Below the pieces are notes generated by a model. That model did not search any database. It worked only from the letters and a program-made list of their open reading frames with translations, and had not been told where the DNA came from. Both the position numbers and the translations under genes were made by a program. From Nemertoderma westbladi (lineage: Eukaryota; Xenacoelomorpha; Nemertodermatida; Nemertodermatidae): DNA of 55,137 nt. Positions 19,430-29,409 of this stretch are shown here, one piece after another. Where the stretch lies: NCBI GenBank assembly GCA_032718475.1, contig JAUCBJ010005603.1:1-55137 (forward strand), written 5' to 3'. How positions within the stretch are numbered: position 1 is the first letter of the stretch; every line of letters begins with the position of its first letter.

Positions 19430-20330
19430 TTGATGTGGTCCCTTTCTGGCATCCATCTCATGTATTTTTCGTGCTAAAATTTTTGAATGTTTTTATTATT
19501 CACTAAAATTAATTTTTTTGCGCTATATATAGCGGTTTTTTTGGACAATGATCACAAATATTGAACTCAAATATAACATCCTAGAAAATTTTTGGTAATT
19601 TTGAATGTGCCCTTTGGGGCACGAAAAAAGATCGTAGTGCAAATATGATAATGAACATTCATCACAAAATTAAATTGATTTTATGAACATATGGTTTTTT
19701 TAATGCTGATCACGAATTAAACCAATTTTTTCGATATGTGTCAATGTGCGGCACGAAAAATACAAGTAGCAAAAGTTTGATAACCAAAAATCATTACCAA
19801 ATCAACCTGAATTTTAGACATTATGAGTTTCTGTGACACTGATCACGAATATGACACTTAAAAATATTCGTATTATCCAACCAAATTCGCTTTTTGCAAT
19901 TTGAAATGTTTGCTACTTGTAATTTTCGTCCCACCAGACAAGCACCAAAATTGACAGTTGCGTCACCACGAATGATTTGTAACGTGTTGTATCGTGATTA
20001 GCTACCTTGAAAACCAGTATAGCTTCAGAATTACCAAACCAAAGGCATAATTTGACAGTTTATAATTTTATGCTAGGCTTACTTGTAATTTTCGTTCTGG
20101 GGCACTAGGATAGCACCAATATTGGGTTTGCATTGCCAGAAATATTTATAACTACTGTAGTTTCATCGTATTCAGCGCCCTCGAAAACACGTGCGTTCAG
20201 AATTATCAAACCAAACACAAATTTTTTTATTTTGACATTTCTTTACTTGTACTTTTCATACTGGGGGACCAAAATAGCACAAAAAATGATGGTTGCTTTT
20301 CCAAAAAATATTTTTAACAAAACCCTATTA
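19430..20330. repeat. Foldback array of diverged about 165-bp repeats
   Basis: The left half has units carrying GCACGAAAAATACAAGTAGC-type sequence (about 19470, 19620, 19750). The right half has the complement, TTTGCTACTTGTAATTTTCG-type (19905, 20080, 20240). The symmetry centre is near 19830-19880. Several units also share TGATCACGAAT. No ORF. This is a second foldback-like structure next to the first, with different repeat units. Confidence 0.6.
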
Positions 20331-20439
20331 TTTAATAGGTTCAGCCACTCTGCTTCAGTTTCCATAATAAATTCTAAATTATTAGTGTATTAACTTGTTT
20401 GTACAATAACTAAAGTAAAAAAAAGTAAAGTACATTTTC

Positions 20440-20697
20440 TTCGTCCGTTAGGCCAGGGATTACGCACAAAGTCTCACGACTTATTTCCAGTGCGGTCCCC
20501 CCCCCAGAGGAAACTCCAGTACTCATTTAGCTACCACTTAAGGATGCAAGGCAGAGATGCGCCCTGGCTGGTCCCTTTAAAGCATTCGTGCCGAAACGAA
20601 AACTGCCTTGGCCCATGTGAGGATCGAACCCACGACCTACGGGAGAGGTGAATTCAATGCAACCACTACACCAAGGTGGAACCTAACTAACCGAATA
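20440..20697 (-). mobile_element. tRNA-derived SINE (minus strand)
   Basis: On the minus strand a tRNA-like head starts near 20695 with an A box (TTGGTGTAGTGGTTGC) and a B box GGGTTCGATCC near 20620. A roughly 150-bp body and a T-rich/A-rich tail near 20415-20440 follow. The anticodon arm is degenerate. This is the classic head-body-tail order of a SINE. The body contains a C9 run at 20499-20507. Confidence 0.65.
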
Positions 20698-20747
20698 GGC
20701 TACATATATTTTACGATAATTTAAAAAAACAAGTGTATACAGTACTT

Positions 20748-20752
20748 AGTAC
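20748..20752. repeat. Target-site duplication AGTAC (left)
   Basis: It immediately precedes the 5' LTR and matches AGTAC at 27030-27034 after the 3' LTR. Five base pairs is the usual size for BEL/Pao and many other LTR elements. Confidence 0.8.
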
Positions 20753-20870
20753 TCTAAGCGGATTCAATTCCGTTCATTACCAACCGAAAATGGGATTAGT
20801 TGCATTTTACAAATATAGTTGGCGATGGATGTGAGATTACCAATAATAATCTCACCTCATAACCAATTGA

Positions 20871-20891
20871 GGGGGGGGGGGGGGGGGGGGG
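20871..20891 (+). repeat. Poly(G) tract, 21 nt, in the 5' LTR
   Basis: Twenty-one G; the equivalent place in the 3' LTR has 13 (26474-26486), so the tract length is unstable. Confidence 0.95.
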
Positions 20892-21224
20892 TCACGCCGC
20901 AAGCCACAGAGAGAGGTGAGCGGTCAAACCACCTCAGAGGGAGAAACCAGCTAGTGAGCAGGGAAGCACATTGGGGAGGACAAGAGCGCATCCATTGGAT
21001 CTCCCAGTAGTGTAGGGCTAAAACCAATATGTGTCAATGATATAACTCTTATAATCACTGATTATTAGTTAGTTGAGTTAGTTGATTCCCTTACGGTTGT
21101 GAGACCGGAATAGTTTTTGACCGTCGTCGTCATTATTAGATCGTTACTATATCATTGTTACTGTGGGGCGAGACACGCAATCGGCGAGCCTTGGCATACG
21201 GTTCATATAGGGCAAATGGGGCAT

Positions 21225-21272
21225 GTCCGTTTGTCTGTCTGTCCGTCTGTCCGTCTGTCCGTCTGTCTGTCT
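21225..21272 (+). repeat. Simple repeat (GTCT/GTCC)n
   Basis: A run of TCTG/TCCG tetranucleotides of about 48 bp. A shorter (GTCT)n run also occurs near 17290-17312. Confidence 0.9.
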
Positions 21273-21678
21273 GGTAAATGTTTGAACGCGAATTTGTCGG
21301 CATCGCTGGTTCGGAATTGAACCAAACTTAGTAGGTGAGTAGTAGAGAGAAAGTTTAGACAGTTTCTAAAGTTTGGTGAAAAATCATGCAGTCTGACGTC
21401 AGCTACTACAGATTATGTGGTTTTTACAAAATGTTAAATTTCTCAGGAATGCCTCATTTTTCAGAGCTGAAATTTTGGTTACTCGTAGATAATCATGAAG
21501 TCTATCTTTTACGAAATTGAAAAGTTAAGACAGTTAATTGGGGATCCGCTAGAGGCTCGGGAATAATTGCATAGGCCTACACCGGTACAGTTAATTGCTG
21601 ATGTAATGTTCATCAGTAGTGATTACGAAATTGCAGTATAAAACTTTAATACCTTCATTGGCCAGATTGTTTCCTCGA

Positions 21679-21760
21679 GCGGTGTTGGCTGAGTGGATAA
21701 GGCGTTGGACTAGCCATCCAATGGGATCTTCTCGCGCTGGTTCGAATCATATCTCTGGCA
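21679..21760 (+). repeat. tRNA-Ser-like pseudo-tRNA, anticodon position AGC
   Basis: The layout is a type-II (long variable arm) tRNA: D arm GGCTGAGTGGATAAGGC, anticodon arm TTGGA-CTAGCCA-TCCAA with perfect stem, long variable arm, and T loop TTCGAAT. The acceptor and T stems do not pair well, and the anticodon place reads AGC (an Ala anticodon) in a Ser-type body. So it is a pseudo-tRNA or SINE head, not a trusted gene. Confidence 0.5.
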
Positions 21761-22714
21761 AAACTTATTTTTGCACGTTTTTTTATATTAAATTCTTTAA
21801 AGCCAACAATTATTACTAGAATTAAACCAACTTTTATAACATTATTTATGCAGTCTATTCGAAATAATCGTAGTTTTTATCAAAATAAGACTGTCGGACA
21901 CTCGGTACCGGTAGTTTCAGACTTTTGATAAAAACTGAAATAAGTTGTTCAATCAAATGATGAATTAAACCAAACTTGTACGTATGCACTATGCAGTCCA
22001 TTAAAAGTTTGGAAAGTATCTGAAGTTTGGTCAAAAATAAGTCAGTCGGTACCGGTGGTTTCAGACTTTTGATAAAAACCGAAATAAGTCAGGCAATTGC
22101 AGATTAAATTAAACCAAAATTTGTACGTATGCACTCTCGTGCTGCGCGAAGTCCCCACGAACGTGTTACTGTGCATTGCATATTATCCTATTCAGACTGT
22201 GCTATTATCAACTGCTGTGATTATCAACACTGACAATTTAAATCTTTGTTTTCAACGGCCTTCGGCCTAACATATCCAGCAGTCAGCCAGCAGCTTACGA
22301 ATGCGACGACGCGTACAACCTACACCGGTCGGGAGCTGATACTGCCAACTCCATCAGTCCCGTCACAGTCAAAAACTACCATCAGAGTCAACATCAGCTT
22401 AAACAAACTGTGACGACAACGAGGGAAGAGGCCCAACATGAGCGAACAACAGAAGACGCCCTGAGGTTTGGAGAGGTACCAGCCCGCCACACCGGATTCG
22501 GCAATGAGGGACGCTCCGGATATCGAGGAGGAGGGCAGCCGAGTACAAGGAGGGAGGGAAGATGAGTCGACACGGAGCGGCGAGAGGAGTACCGGGATCG
22601 CCGGCCAGTCGGTGGCTACAGGCGGCGAACGGCCCACCGGAACGGCAACGGTGGGGCCGACGGTGCGACGCCGGATGAGGAAAGGTCAGGGGGGTCGAGG
22701 AGGAGGATGACGGA

Positions 22715-24250
22715 ATGAGCGATCGACTACGACGCACGTACAACGCGACGAGGGAGATGATGAAGGACGCTAGAGAAGGAGGAAAGGTAAACGAACCCAC
22801 ACTAACTCAGAGACTCGGTGAGTGTAATAAACATTTTCACTACCTGGTCCGATTTGGGCAGGGGGAACTGGCAAGTGAAAGGGCGAGGGGGATCGCCACG
22901 GAACTGTTTTAATTGTGGCGGTCCAAGGTTATACCATATGGTGCGGTGTACGTAGGGCCTTATCTGGTGGATGTGCAGGGGGTTAAGTTAGTGGGATGGG
23001 CGGGTTCGAACAACGCCAAACTCGAGGTTATTCCGGAAGATTCGGCATCGTCTGTTAGTGAAACTGCCAGTAGGTGTGATAAAATTAGTAGGACAGACAA
23101 GCAACGGGAGTCCGTCGCAACCGAAAAGTCCGCTCAAAGCAAGACGGGTGTTAGAAATAGGTCTGGCGTGTCAATTAGATATTGCTGCGCTGGATCAAAA
23201 GGAATTAGAGAGACAGTTCGATGAAGGGACCGCATTGTTCGAGAGAGGGAGGGAATTAGCGAGAGAATGTAGGGAGAGAACCACGAGAGTGGCGAACGAG
23301 TGCAGAGAGCGCGAGGCGAGGGAGGAAGAGAGGGTTGAGAGAGAGGTGAACAAACGCAAAGAGCGAGAGGACAGGGAGGCAAAGTTAGCCGATCAGAGAA
23401 TTAGAGAGGACAGAGAGAGAGAAATAGCTGGTAAGAGGATGCGGATGATATGCATGCCCAGTTGAGGGGGTTAATGCAGTATCAGGCCAAGCAGAGGCGC
23501 TGGTTGGAACTGGCGAAACTGGGTTTATCAGAGAGCGAGGCTGGTTCGGGAAGTATTTATGAGGAACCAGAGGTGACCTTTGTTAATACCCAGGTTACAG
23601 ATACCGGATGACAAACACAAAACTGGTGTGACCGTACAGATGGGGGGGGGGGGGGGGGGGGGGGGGTAATGACAATACGTTCAGTAGGGGCGCTAATATT
23701 AACAATACCGTAGTAGGAGGTTTAAATACTAATAATAATGAAAATACATTTCTTACAGAAAATAATGTTTCGGTGAATAATTTAAATAATAATAATGTTG
23801 ATACTGGTACAGTAAGTAATTTAAATAATTCAAATAATAATATTAATAACGGTGAACAAAATAATTAAAATAATATAAATATTGGTAGCCAAAATAATTA
23901 GAATAATCTAAATAATAACGGTGGGCAGTGTAATTTAAATAAAAATATAATAAATAAGGACGGGGAAAGTAAAGACGGTAAAATAAATATAAGCGGTTGT
24001 GAGGCAAACAATTCGCCTGGAAGGGGCCTTGAAGGCCACATGAGAGCGCAGGGAGAAACACAGGCGAATGAACCCAGGGGGAACAGGAGTAATGTGTCGA
24101 CTAGAGGGGGGCGTGAGGAAAGGGGTGAGACGAAAAGTGAAGGGTGGGGGGGGGGGGGGGGGGGCTATGGGCACCCCACCACAACTGGTAAGTAACGATG
24201 GGAGGGGGGCAGTAGAGGCCCCACAGGCATCGGCAGAACGCGCGCGGTGA
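22715..24250 (+). pseudogene. Gag-like remnant with coiled coil and Asn-rich region
   Basis: The frame from ATG 22715 runs to a TAA at 22910-22912 and continues in the same frame to about 23220. A frameshift near 23100-23220 moves it into a frame with a very strong Arg/Glu coiled coil (23200-23440). A second shift continues to about 23610. Beyond a 25-nt poly(G) tract an Asn-rich stretch (about 23690-23960) is open except for two stop codons (TAA and TAG, each after QNN). The charged coiled coil resembles the N-terminal region of the BEL/Pao polyprotein at 40697 in style but not in detail. Shorter possible coding, 22468-22710, lies upstream. Confidence 0.5.
23642..23666 (+). repeat. Poly(G) tract, 25 nt
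   Basis: The longest homopolymer G run in the window. It separates the coiled-coil and Asn-rich parts of the gag remnant. Confidence 0.95.
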
Positions 24251-24440
24251 GTTAAGTGAACCGTGGCACCCAATGACGGGAGGAAGGATGGGGGGGGGGA
24301 GGGGGGGGGGACAGACGCCCCACATGCGTCTGCAGAAAATGCGCGCGGTGAGTTAAGTGAACCGTGGCACCCGACGACGGGGGGAAGGAAGGGGGCAACA
24401 GACACCCTACAGGCGTCGAGTAGGAGGACGTGGATGTGGA
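24146..24440 (+). repeat. G-rich tandem duplication (about 102-bp unit)
   Basis: A 19-nt poly(G) tract (24146-24164) is followed by two copies of a unit sharing GCGCGCGGTGAGTTAAGTG and AACCGTGGCACCC (starting about 24238 and 24340). A third partial unit carries ACAGGCGTC near 24410. Confidence 0.75.
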
Positions 24441-24926
24441 GTGTGGAAAGGAAGAGGATGTAAGAAGGTTAAACCAAGGGCGGAGACGCCGATGATGAAG
24501 TGTGACAAAGGAAGCAGGAAAGTTGGAGGAGACGTGTTGTACAGGCACACGAGGCTGGCAGAGGGGGCATTAAATGGTAAGCCATTATGCGTACCAAAGG
24601 ATGCCCGGGGGTCATCGGGGGCTTTAACGACGGCGCACATATTGAGGGGGAGGCCAGCAGACGTGGCATGTACCAGGTGGCATGAGATAAAGGGCGGCAT
24701 TCTACTGCCAAGTGACGACAAGATGAAGGGTGGCATTTTGCTGCCAAGGGACAACGATGAGGAGATCTGTGAGGTGGCGGAAAGACCCGATTTTAGGGTG
24801 GAGGAGAAGGGAAGGTCAGATCCAAGAGAGTTGGAACTGACAGGGAGAGTGGGGCGAAGAGTAAGAGGACCTACAGGGGGGCAGTGGGAGAGTTGCCTGC
24901 TGCAAGAATCGCCCTTAGGTTGTTGA
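24357..24926 (+). pseudogene. Remnant of the BEL/Pao integrase C-terminus
   Basis: The frame contains ALNGKPLCVPKDARG followed by GALTTAHILRGRP. This fits the N-S/G-R/K-P-L ... A-L-T-P-A-H-x-L-x-G-R pattern after the integrase core of BEL/Pao polyproteins (compare the equivalent places in the two intact copies in this window). It is followed by a 12-residue tandem duplication (KGGILLP twice). The catalytic core is missing. The first 80 codons are low-complexity and may not be real coding. Confidence 0.42.
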
Positions 24927-25015
24927 GTCGTCCAATAAGTTGGACTGAGGGGGGTGGGCATGAGGGCGATACACCCTTCCCACAAAAATAATATAAAATA
25001 ATATATAAAAAAAAA

Positions 25016-25370
25016 TAGGAGTAGTTACAATTACGTACGTTTGATGGGTACATAAATGTACAATGCATATGTGTACTAATGTATCGTACGACATACCAAT
25101 GTACATAATTTATGCACTAACGCCGGGTCAATGGGACCATACATACGCACTAACACGTATGCACTAATGCCGGGTCAATGGGACCATACGTACGCACTAA
25201 CGCTGGGTGAATGGGACCATACATACGCAAAATAATAGGAGTAGTTACAATTACTTACGTTTTGATAGGTACATAAATGTACAATATATACGTGTACTAA
25301 TGTATGGTACAACGTACCAACGTACATAATTTACGCACTAAAGCCGGGTCAATAGGACCATATGCCGGGT
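25016..25370 (+). repeat. Two about 130-bp direct repeats with GCCGGGTCAATGGGACCAT units
   Basis: The blocks at 25016-25145 and 25228-25365 share TAGGAGTAGTTACAATTAC, GGTACATAAATGTACAAT and AATGTATxGTACxAC. The short unit GGGTCAATGGGACCATA recurs five times between 25130 and 25375. The blocks are rich in short palindromes such as ATTTATGTACC/GGTACATAAAT. Confidence 0.75.
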
Positions 25371-25959
25371 CAACGGGACTAATTGACAAGAACAGCAGGA
25401 CGAGACTTTGGACGGATCTCTCTGACATAATGTACATATATATAGGGTCGAATGAGAATGAGAGTATGAGGGGGAATGAGAGTGAGGATGTGTTAGGGTG
25501 TGAGGAAGTGAAAGAAGTGTGAGATTCGAGTGTGGGGAGCGAGCATGGAGGGGGATGAGTGGCGAGAGAGGAAGGTACGATAAAGTCTGTAAGAAAGTTG
25601 TGTGAGGAGTGAGGATGATCATCTAAAAACAGAGATGCCAGATACCTTGGTACAGCTTAGCTCGCAGATGTACCAAGGATGGGTAGTGATAACAGACCAC
25701 ATACATATCACAAGGTATCATGTACACATATCATATGTACACAACATATCACCTAAACTGAGAGAAATCAAAAGTAGGAAAATGTTTATAAAAAATATGA
25801 AATTAAAACTAATGTCATCGGAGAGCAGCGATCTATAAAAATAAACATAAATAAAAAGTAAAAATAACAAAATTTTTTTTTTAACATTTATAACAGAGGG
25901 ATCGTAAGGAGGTCTACGTAGCAACAACGGTGTGTGGGAGGGGGTCGATTGACTAATGA

Positions 25960-26218
25960 TAGGGGAACTGGGTGCACTGGTGGGTTGGGTATTGGGATCC
26001 TACATGTATGTAACCCTTGTAGTTGCTTGCACATTAATGTAAGATTTATCTACCCCATTTATGTATTATATATTCCAGTACCTAACAGGATACTGCGCTA
26101 ACTAGCACTATGCTACTAAGCAGTCTTCCTGCCCATTTTATTGTGAATTATGTAATGTATTTGTTATATTTATGTATTATTTGGGAAAATAAATAAATCA
26201 ATCAAATCAATCAATCAG
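25960..26218 (+). mobile_element. 5'-truncated LINE 3' end
   Basis: A short non-coding block ends in AATAAATAAATCAATCAAAT followed by further TCAA units, the microsatellite tail typical of CR1/L2-type LINEs. It begins around 25960 without a clear boundary. It lies inside LTR element 3. Confidence 0.4.
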
Positions 26219-26324
26219 ACCCATGGGGGCCGGCCTGGAAAGCCGACCCCGAGAAAAAAAAAAATTCCACCCCACATCCAATAGTAGATTGGATTCCAGC
26301 GGAATTGAAGTACACTTGAGGTTG

Positions 26325-26353
26325 ATGCTATCTTCTCACTGGGAAGATAGCAT
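26325..26353. repeat. Hairpin next to the polypurine tract of element 3
   Basis: ATGCTATCTTC (26325-26335) and its exact complement GAAGATAGCAT (26343-26353), with a 7-nt loop. It sits directly before the purine run. Confidence 0.8.
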
Positions 26354-26361
26354 GGGGGGAT
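26352..26361 (+). promoter_or_regulatory. Polypurine tract of element 3
   Basis: The purine-rich run ATGGGGGGA sits immediately upstream of the 3' LTR start (TGTAAGC at 26362), the standard priming place for plus-strand synthesis. Confidence 0.55.
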
Positions 26362-27029
26362 TGTAAGCAGATTCAATTCCGTTCATTACCCACCGAAAAT
26401 GGGATTAGTGGCATTTTACCAATATAGATGGTGATGTGAGATTACCAATAATAATCTCACCTCATAACCAACTGGGGGGGGGGGGGCGTTACATGCCGTA
26501 AGCCACAGAGAGAGGTGAGAGGTAAAACCACCTCAGAGGAAGATACCAGTTAGTGAGGCTAGCACCAAGGGGAAACACCAACAGGGAGTGGCAAAGTGAC
26601 AATTAGTCTATAAGCCAATAGCGGGCAGGGAAGCACATTGGGGAGGACAAGAGTGCATCCATTGGGTCTTAGAGGCTGCCTAGTAGTGTAGGACTAAAAC
26701 CAATATGTGTCAATGATATAACTCTTATAATCACTGATTAGTTTGTTGATTCCCTTACGGTTGTGAGATCGGAATAGGTTTTGACCTTCGTCGTCGTTAT
26801 TAGATCGTTACTATATCATTGTTACTGTTACTGTGCATTGCATATTATCATATTCAGACTGTGCTATTATCAACTGCTGTGATTATCAACACTGACAATT
26901 TAACTCTTTGTTTTCAACGGCCTTCGGCCTAACGTATCCATCAGTCAGCCAGCAGCTTACAAATACGACGACGCGTACAACCTACACCGGTCGGGAGCTG
27001 ATACTGCCAACTCCATCAGTCCCGTCACA
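26362..27029 (+). mobile_element. 3' LTR of element 3
   Basis: A 668-bp block from TGTAAGC to CGTCACA, so TG...CA ends, matching the two halves of the interrupted 5' LTR. It is followed directly by AGTAC, the same 5 bp that precede the 5' LTR. A 13-nt poly(G) tract is at 26474-26486. A 19-bp stretch, CAACGGCCTTCGGCCTAAC, contains the palindrome GGCCTTCGGCC, a stable hairpin candidate. Confidence 0.88.
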
Positions 27030-27034
27030 AGTAC
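27030..27034. repeat. Target-site duplication AGTAC (right)
   Basis: Matches 20748-20752. Confidence 0.8.
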
Positions 27035-27075
27035 TATTATTAGTATCATTCAGTTTGAATTTCGCTATGATAAAA

Positions 27076-27140
27076 CCCAATAACGACCAATAAACCAATG
27101 CAAACACCCCAATAACGACCAATAAACCAATGAAAACAGT
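27076..27140 (+). repeat. Tandem duplication of a roughly 32-bp unit
   Basis: CCAATAACGACCAATAAACC, then AATGcAAACA or AATGaAAACA, occurs twice in a row just after LTR element 3. Confidence 0.8.
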
Positions 27141-27196
27141 CGATTTTAAGAGCCAAACTTTGAACGCGTTTTTCTCAGAATGAACATTTTTTCCCC

Positions 27197-27217
27197 AGGT
27201 CCCTTTTCTCGCAACCA
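27197..27217 (+). mobile_element. Solo end of the MITE seen at 19241
   Basis: The 21-bp sequence AGGTCCCTTTTCTCGCAACC + A is identical to the right terminal repeat of the MITE at 19398-19418. The matching left end is not found nearby, so this is a truncated or diverged copy. Confidence 0.65.
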
Positions 27218-27234
27218 GCCATTTGTATAACAGT

Positions 27235-28322
27235 TTAAAAACAAACACAGTGAGTGCTTGTGATCAATTTCCAGTAGGCCTACATACTAATGTCACAGAT
27301 TATAAGCAGATGTTCCAGGATCCGGCTGTAGGTGTTAGCAACCGAATCTGGCCGTTAGGTATATCGTGTTCAGGGCTGGATTATGGACTAGGCTAGCTAG
27401 GCTATTGCCTAGGGGCACCCGACTTCATGGGGCCCCCAATTCCAATAACATGCAAAGGAGGATTAAAAATTAGAAATCAATAAATAATGTAAAATTTAAA
27501 TTATGGAAACCATTCTTTGATTTGAAAACATTGAATTTTATCGGTTTACTACATGTAATTTTGCAGAGGGGTCATCACTGATATTATTACTATATTCATT
27601 GCCATTGAACTTCAGTTATTGGTTTTTAAACTCTGAGCAATAGAGCAGTTAATTACTATAGGGTGGGTGGGTGAAAGATGGGAATCGATGGTTGTTTATT
27701 GTTTTGGTCAGAAAAGACAGACAGCCTTGGTAACCTGCTTGTTTCAATTGGTAGGTGACAACAACGCGTATGACCTACTATAGTAGGTCATGAACAACGT
27801 TTATTTGTGCCGCCTCTGTAACCTGTTCCTTTCCCTCATTTGGTAGCTAACAACAACGTTTGTTGTTTTGTTTAGAAAACTTTGTCTTTTTCCTTTGCCA
27901 CAAAACTCTGATATCATATCACACATAGTGAAAGCATGGAAGAGGAGCATCCCACCCGTTTTTACTGGTCCTATGACAGAAATTCAGTCATGTAAAGGGA
28001 TCGATCTGATCTCTTAAGTTCTCCAATGCCAAACGCAACCCACATTGTTTCGAGACCTAACGCTGCAAGGGATGGCGTAAGAGATACGGCAATAACTACT
28101 ATATTTGTGTCATATTTGCTTCAATAAGTAGAGATTTCTATCCCTCTATGGCTGCATGCCGAGCATGTAGGAAGAATACTGTGTGTCAGCTTCTTCATGG
28201 GTACAAGTTATAGTTACTACCGTTAGAGGGTTTGCTCTACAGTTGGCATAATGTCCCTCTTACTGTAATGGTGACAACCACGCTACTACGTGTACTTTCA
28301 ATTACTTGAGTATTCCTACTGT
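27235..28322. other. Non-coding region, with possible hAT end and a 22-bp palindrome
   Basis: No gene seen. CAGGGCTGGATTATGG at 27371 with a following GCCTAGGGGCxCCC motif looks like an hAT-type terminal sequence, but the opposite end was not found. A perfect 22-bp palindrome (arms ATGACCTACTA/TAGTAGGTCAT) lies at 27770-27791. It is flanked by a diverged direct repeat starting GTAACCTG (27731 and 27817). Confidence 0.4.
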
Positions 28323-29258
28323 TTATATTATTATTAGGTTCTTTAAAATAATTATTTTGTGTAATATAATGTGGTCATTAATATTCGTCGCCTTACCATT
28401 ATTGATCGTTTGTCCAGTTATTATGTCTCCACCTGTTACGTAATTATCCATAGGTAATAACTCACCATCTCTTTCTATGCGACTATTACCATGCCTGGTT
28501 TCTACTATTGGTGTCTCTCTGGATTTAATTACCTTTCTTCCTGTTGCTGCTAGGACTGCCATTGTAATTTCTTCCCTACAATTTGACTACCCCCTTTCTA
28601 TATGTTCTGCATCTGACTGTTGTTCCTCTAATGCTATTAATTCTTCCCATTCCTTAATAAGTGCTATTTCTCTTGCATACTCTCTCTCTGCTGCCTCACT
28701 CTTCTTGCCTCGCATTCTTTTTTTTTCTCTCTCCTCTTCCCTTCTTAATTTCACTTCCTCCTTCTCTCGAATTTCTCTCTCCATTGACTACCATGGATTG
28801 AGAGCTCTCATACATCTCATCAACATCTTTCCTCAGATCCTTGAAGATCTCACCTCATCCTCCTTTTGGGGCCATCCTCCTCTTTGTGTGGTTAAGGATC
28901 ATTTTGTTGTAGTCGGTAGTAGTCGCTTTTTAAAGGTAGGAGGTAGACTCGCTCCACTGATGGAGTCGGAGTCTCTGGAATGCAGAGGTCGGGTTTCAAC
29001 CCCACTCCCCTCATCACCCACTGTTAGGGACCTCCTGGTGGTGCCTGGGTACAGAGCTCGCCTCCCCCCCAGAGGGTAGGGTTGCTCTACTGGTCCCCAG
29101 ACACCAGTCTGTCCTTGTACGATTACCATATTGTCACCATCGATCTCATGGGGTATCGCTGGCATCTCTATTTGGATCAAGTCCTCTTGTTCCTCTGTTC
29201 CACCAACTGCGCCAGCGATAATAGTGCCGTCGAGTGGTGGAGTCCTGGGTATCTGCAT
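28323..29258 (-). pseudogene. Gag-like or hypothetical charged coiled-coil fragment
   Basis: Minus-strand frames run in order. At 29258-28899 there is a 119-codon acidic/Pro-rich stretch. Around 28870-28785 comes a short piece with FKDLRKDVDEMYESS. At 28784-28587 there is a strong Glu/Arg coiled coil starting EREIREKEEVKLRREEE. At 28562-28398 a further piece ends at a good splice-donor-like GGTAAGG. The frames change between pieces. The charged coil resembles retroelement gag N-termini seen elsewhere in the window, but no diagnostic motif is present. It could equally be a broken host gene. Confidence 0.35.
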
Positions 29259-29409
29259 TACAGTCCCGAATCATCCCTTGTCTCTATTGGGTTATCTGTG
29301 TCGCTCATATTCGTTACAGTCTGTGTTAAAGTTTGTACTCGCTACACTCATCCTGGTAACATCTATATAGTTCGTGTGATGCCGTACCACAACTCGTCGT
29401 TGTAGATTC

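Larger units (their letters stand above)
21165..22164. mobile_element. 1-kb insertion inside the 5' LTR
   Basis: GTTACTGT is found on both sides of this block (ending 21164 and starting 22165), consistent with an 8-bp target duplication. The ends are weakly inverted only (GTGGGG on the left, CCCCAC on the right). It contains a (GTCT/GTCC)n run at about 21225-21272, a tRNA-Ser-like segment, and two tandem copies of a roughly 145-bp unit (21903 and 22047) sharing CGGTACCGGT and TTTCAGACTTTTGATAAAAA. No ORF. An hAT-type non-autonomous element is possible. Confidence 0.6.
20753..22367 (+). mobile_element. 5' LTR of decayed LTR element 3, interrupted by an insertion
   Basis: It aligns along its length with the 3' LTR (26362-27029): both contain AAGCxGATTCAATTCCGTTC, a poly(G) tract, CCAATATGTGTCAATGATAT and CAACGGCCTTCGGCCTAAC, and both end GTCCCGTCACA. 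The homology is broken at 21164/22165 by about 1 kb of foreign DNA. The start reads TCTAAGC where the 3' copy has TGTAAGC. It also lacks about 100 bp present in the 3' copy near 26560-26630. Confidence 0.85.
22368..26361 (+). mobile_element. Internal region of LTR element 3, a decayed BEL/Pao-like derivative
   Basis: About 4 kb lie between the LTRs, too short for a full polyprotein. Gag-like coiled-coil and Asn-rich coding remnants come first, then an integrase-tail remnant (24357-24926), tandem repeats, a LINE 3'-end insertion and a hairpin plus purine tract. The reverse transcriptase, RNase H and most of the integrase are absent, so it is a non-autonomous deletion derivative. Confidence 0.7.

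Noticed and set aside
22399-24985. Pro/Ser/Leu-rich minus-strand ORFs in LTR element 3
   Set aside because: They are shadows of G-rich and Arg/Glu-rich plus-strand sequence; no motif.
28920-29080. tRNA- or SINE-like B box (GGTCGGGTTTCAACCCC near 28990)
   Set aside because: The B box has an extra T and there is no convincing A box or cloverleaf upstream.
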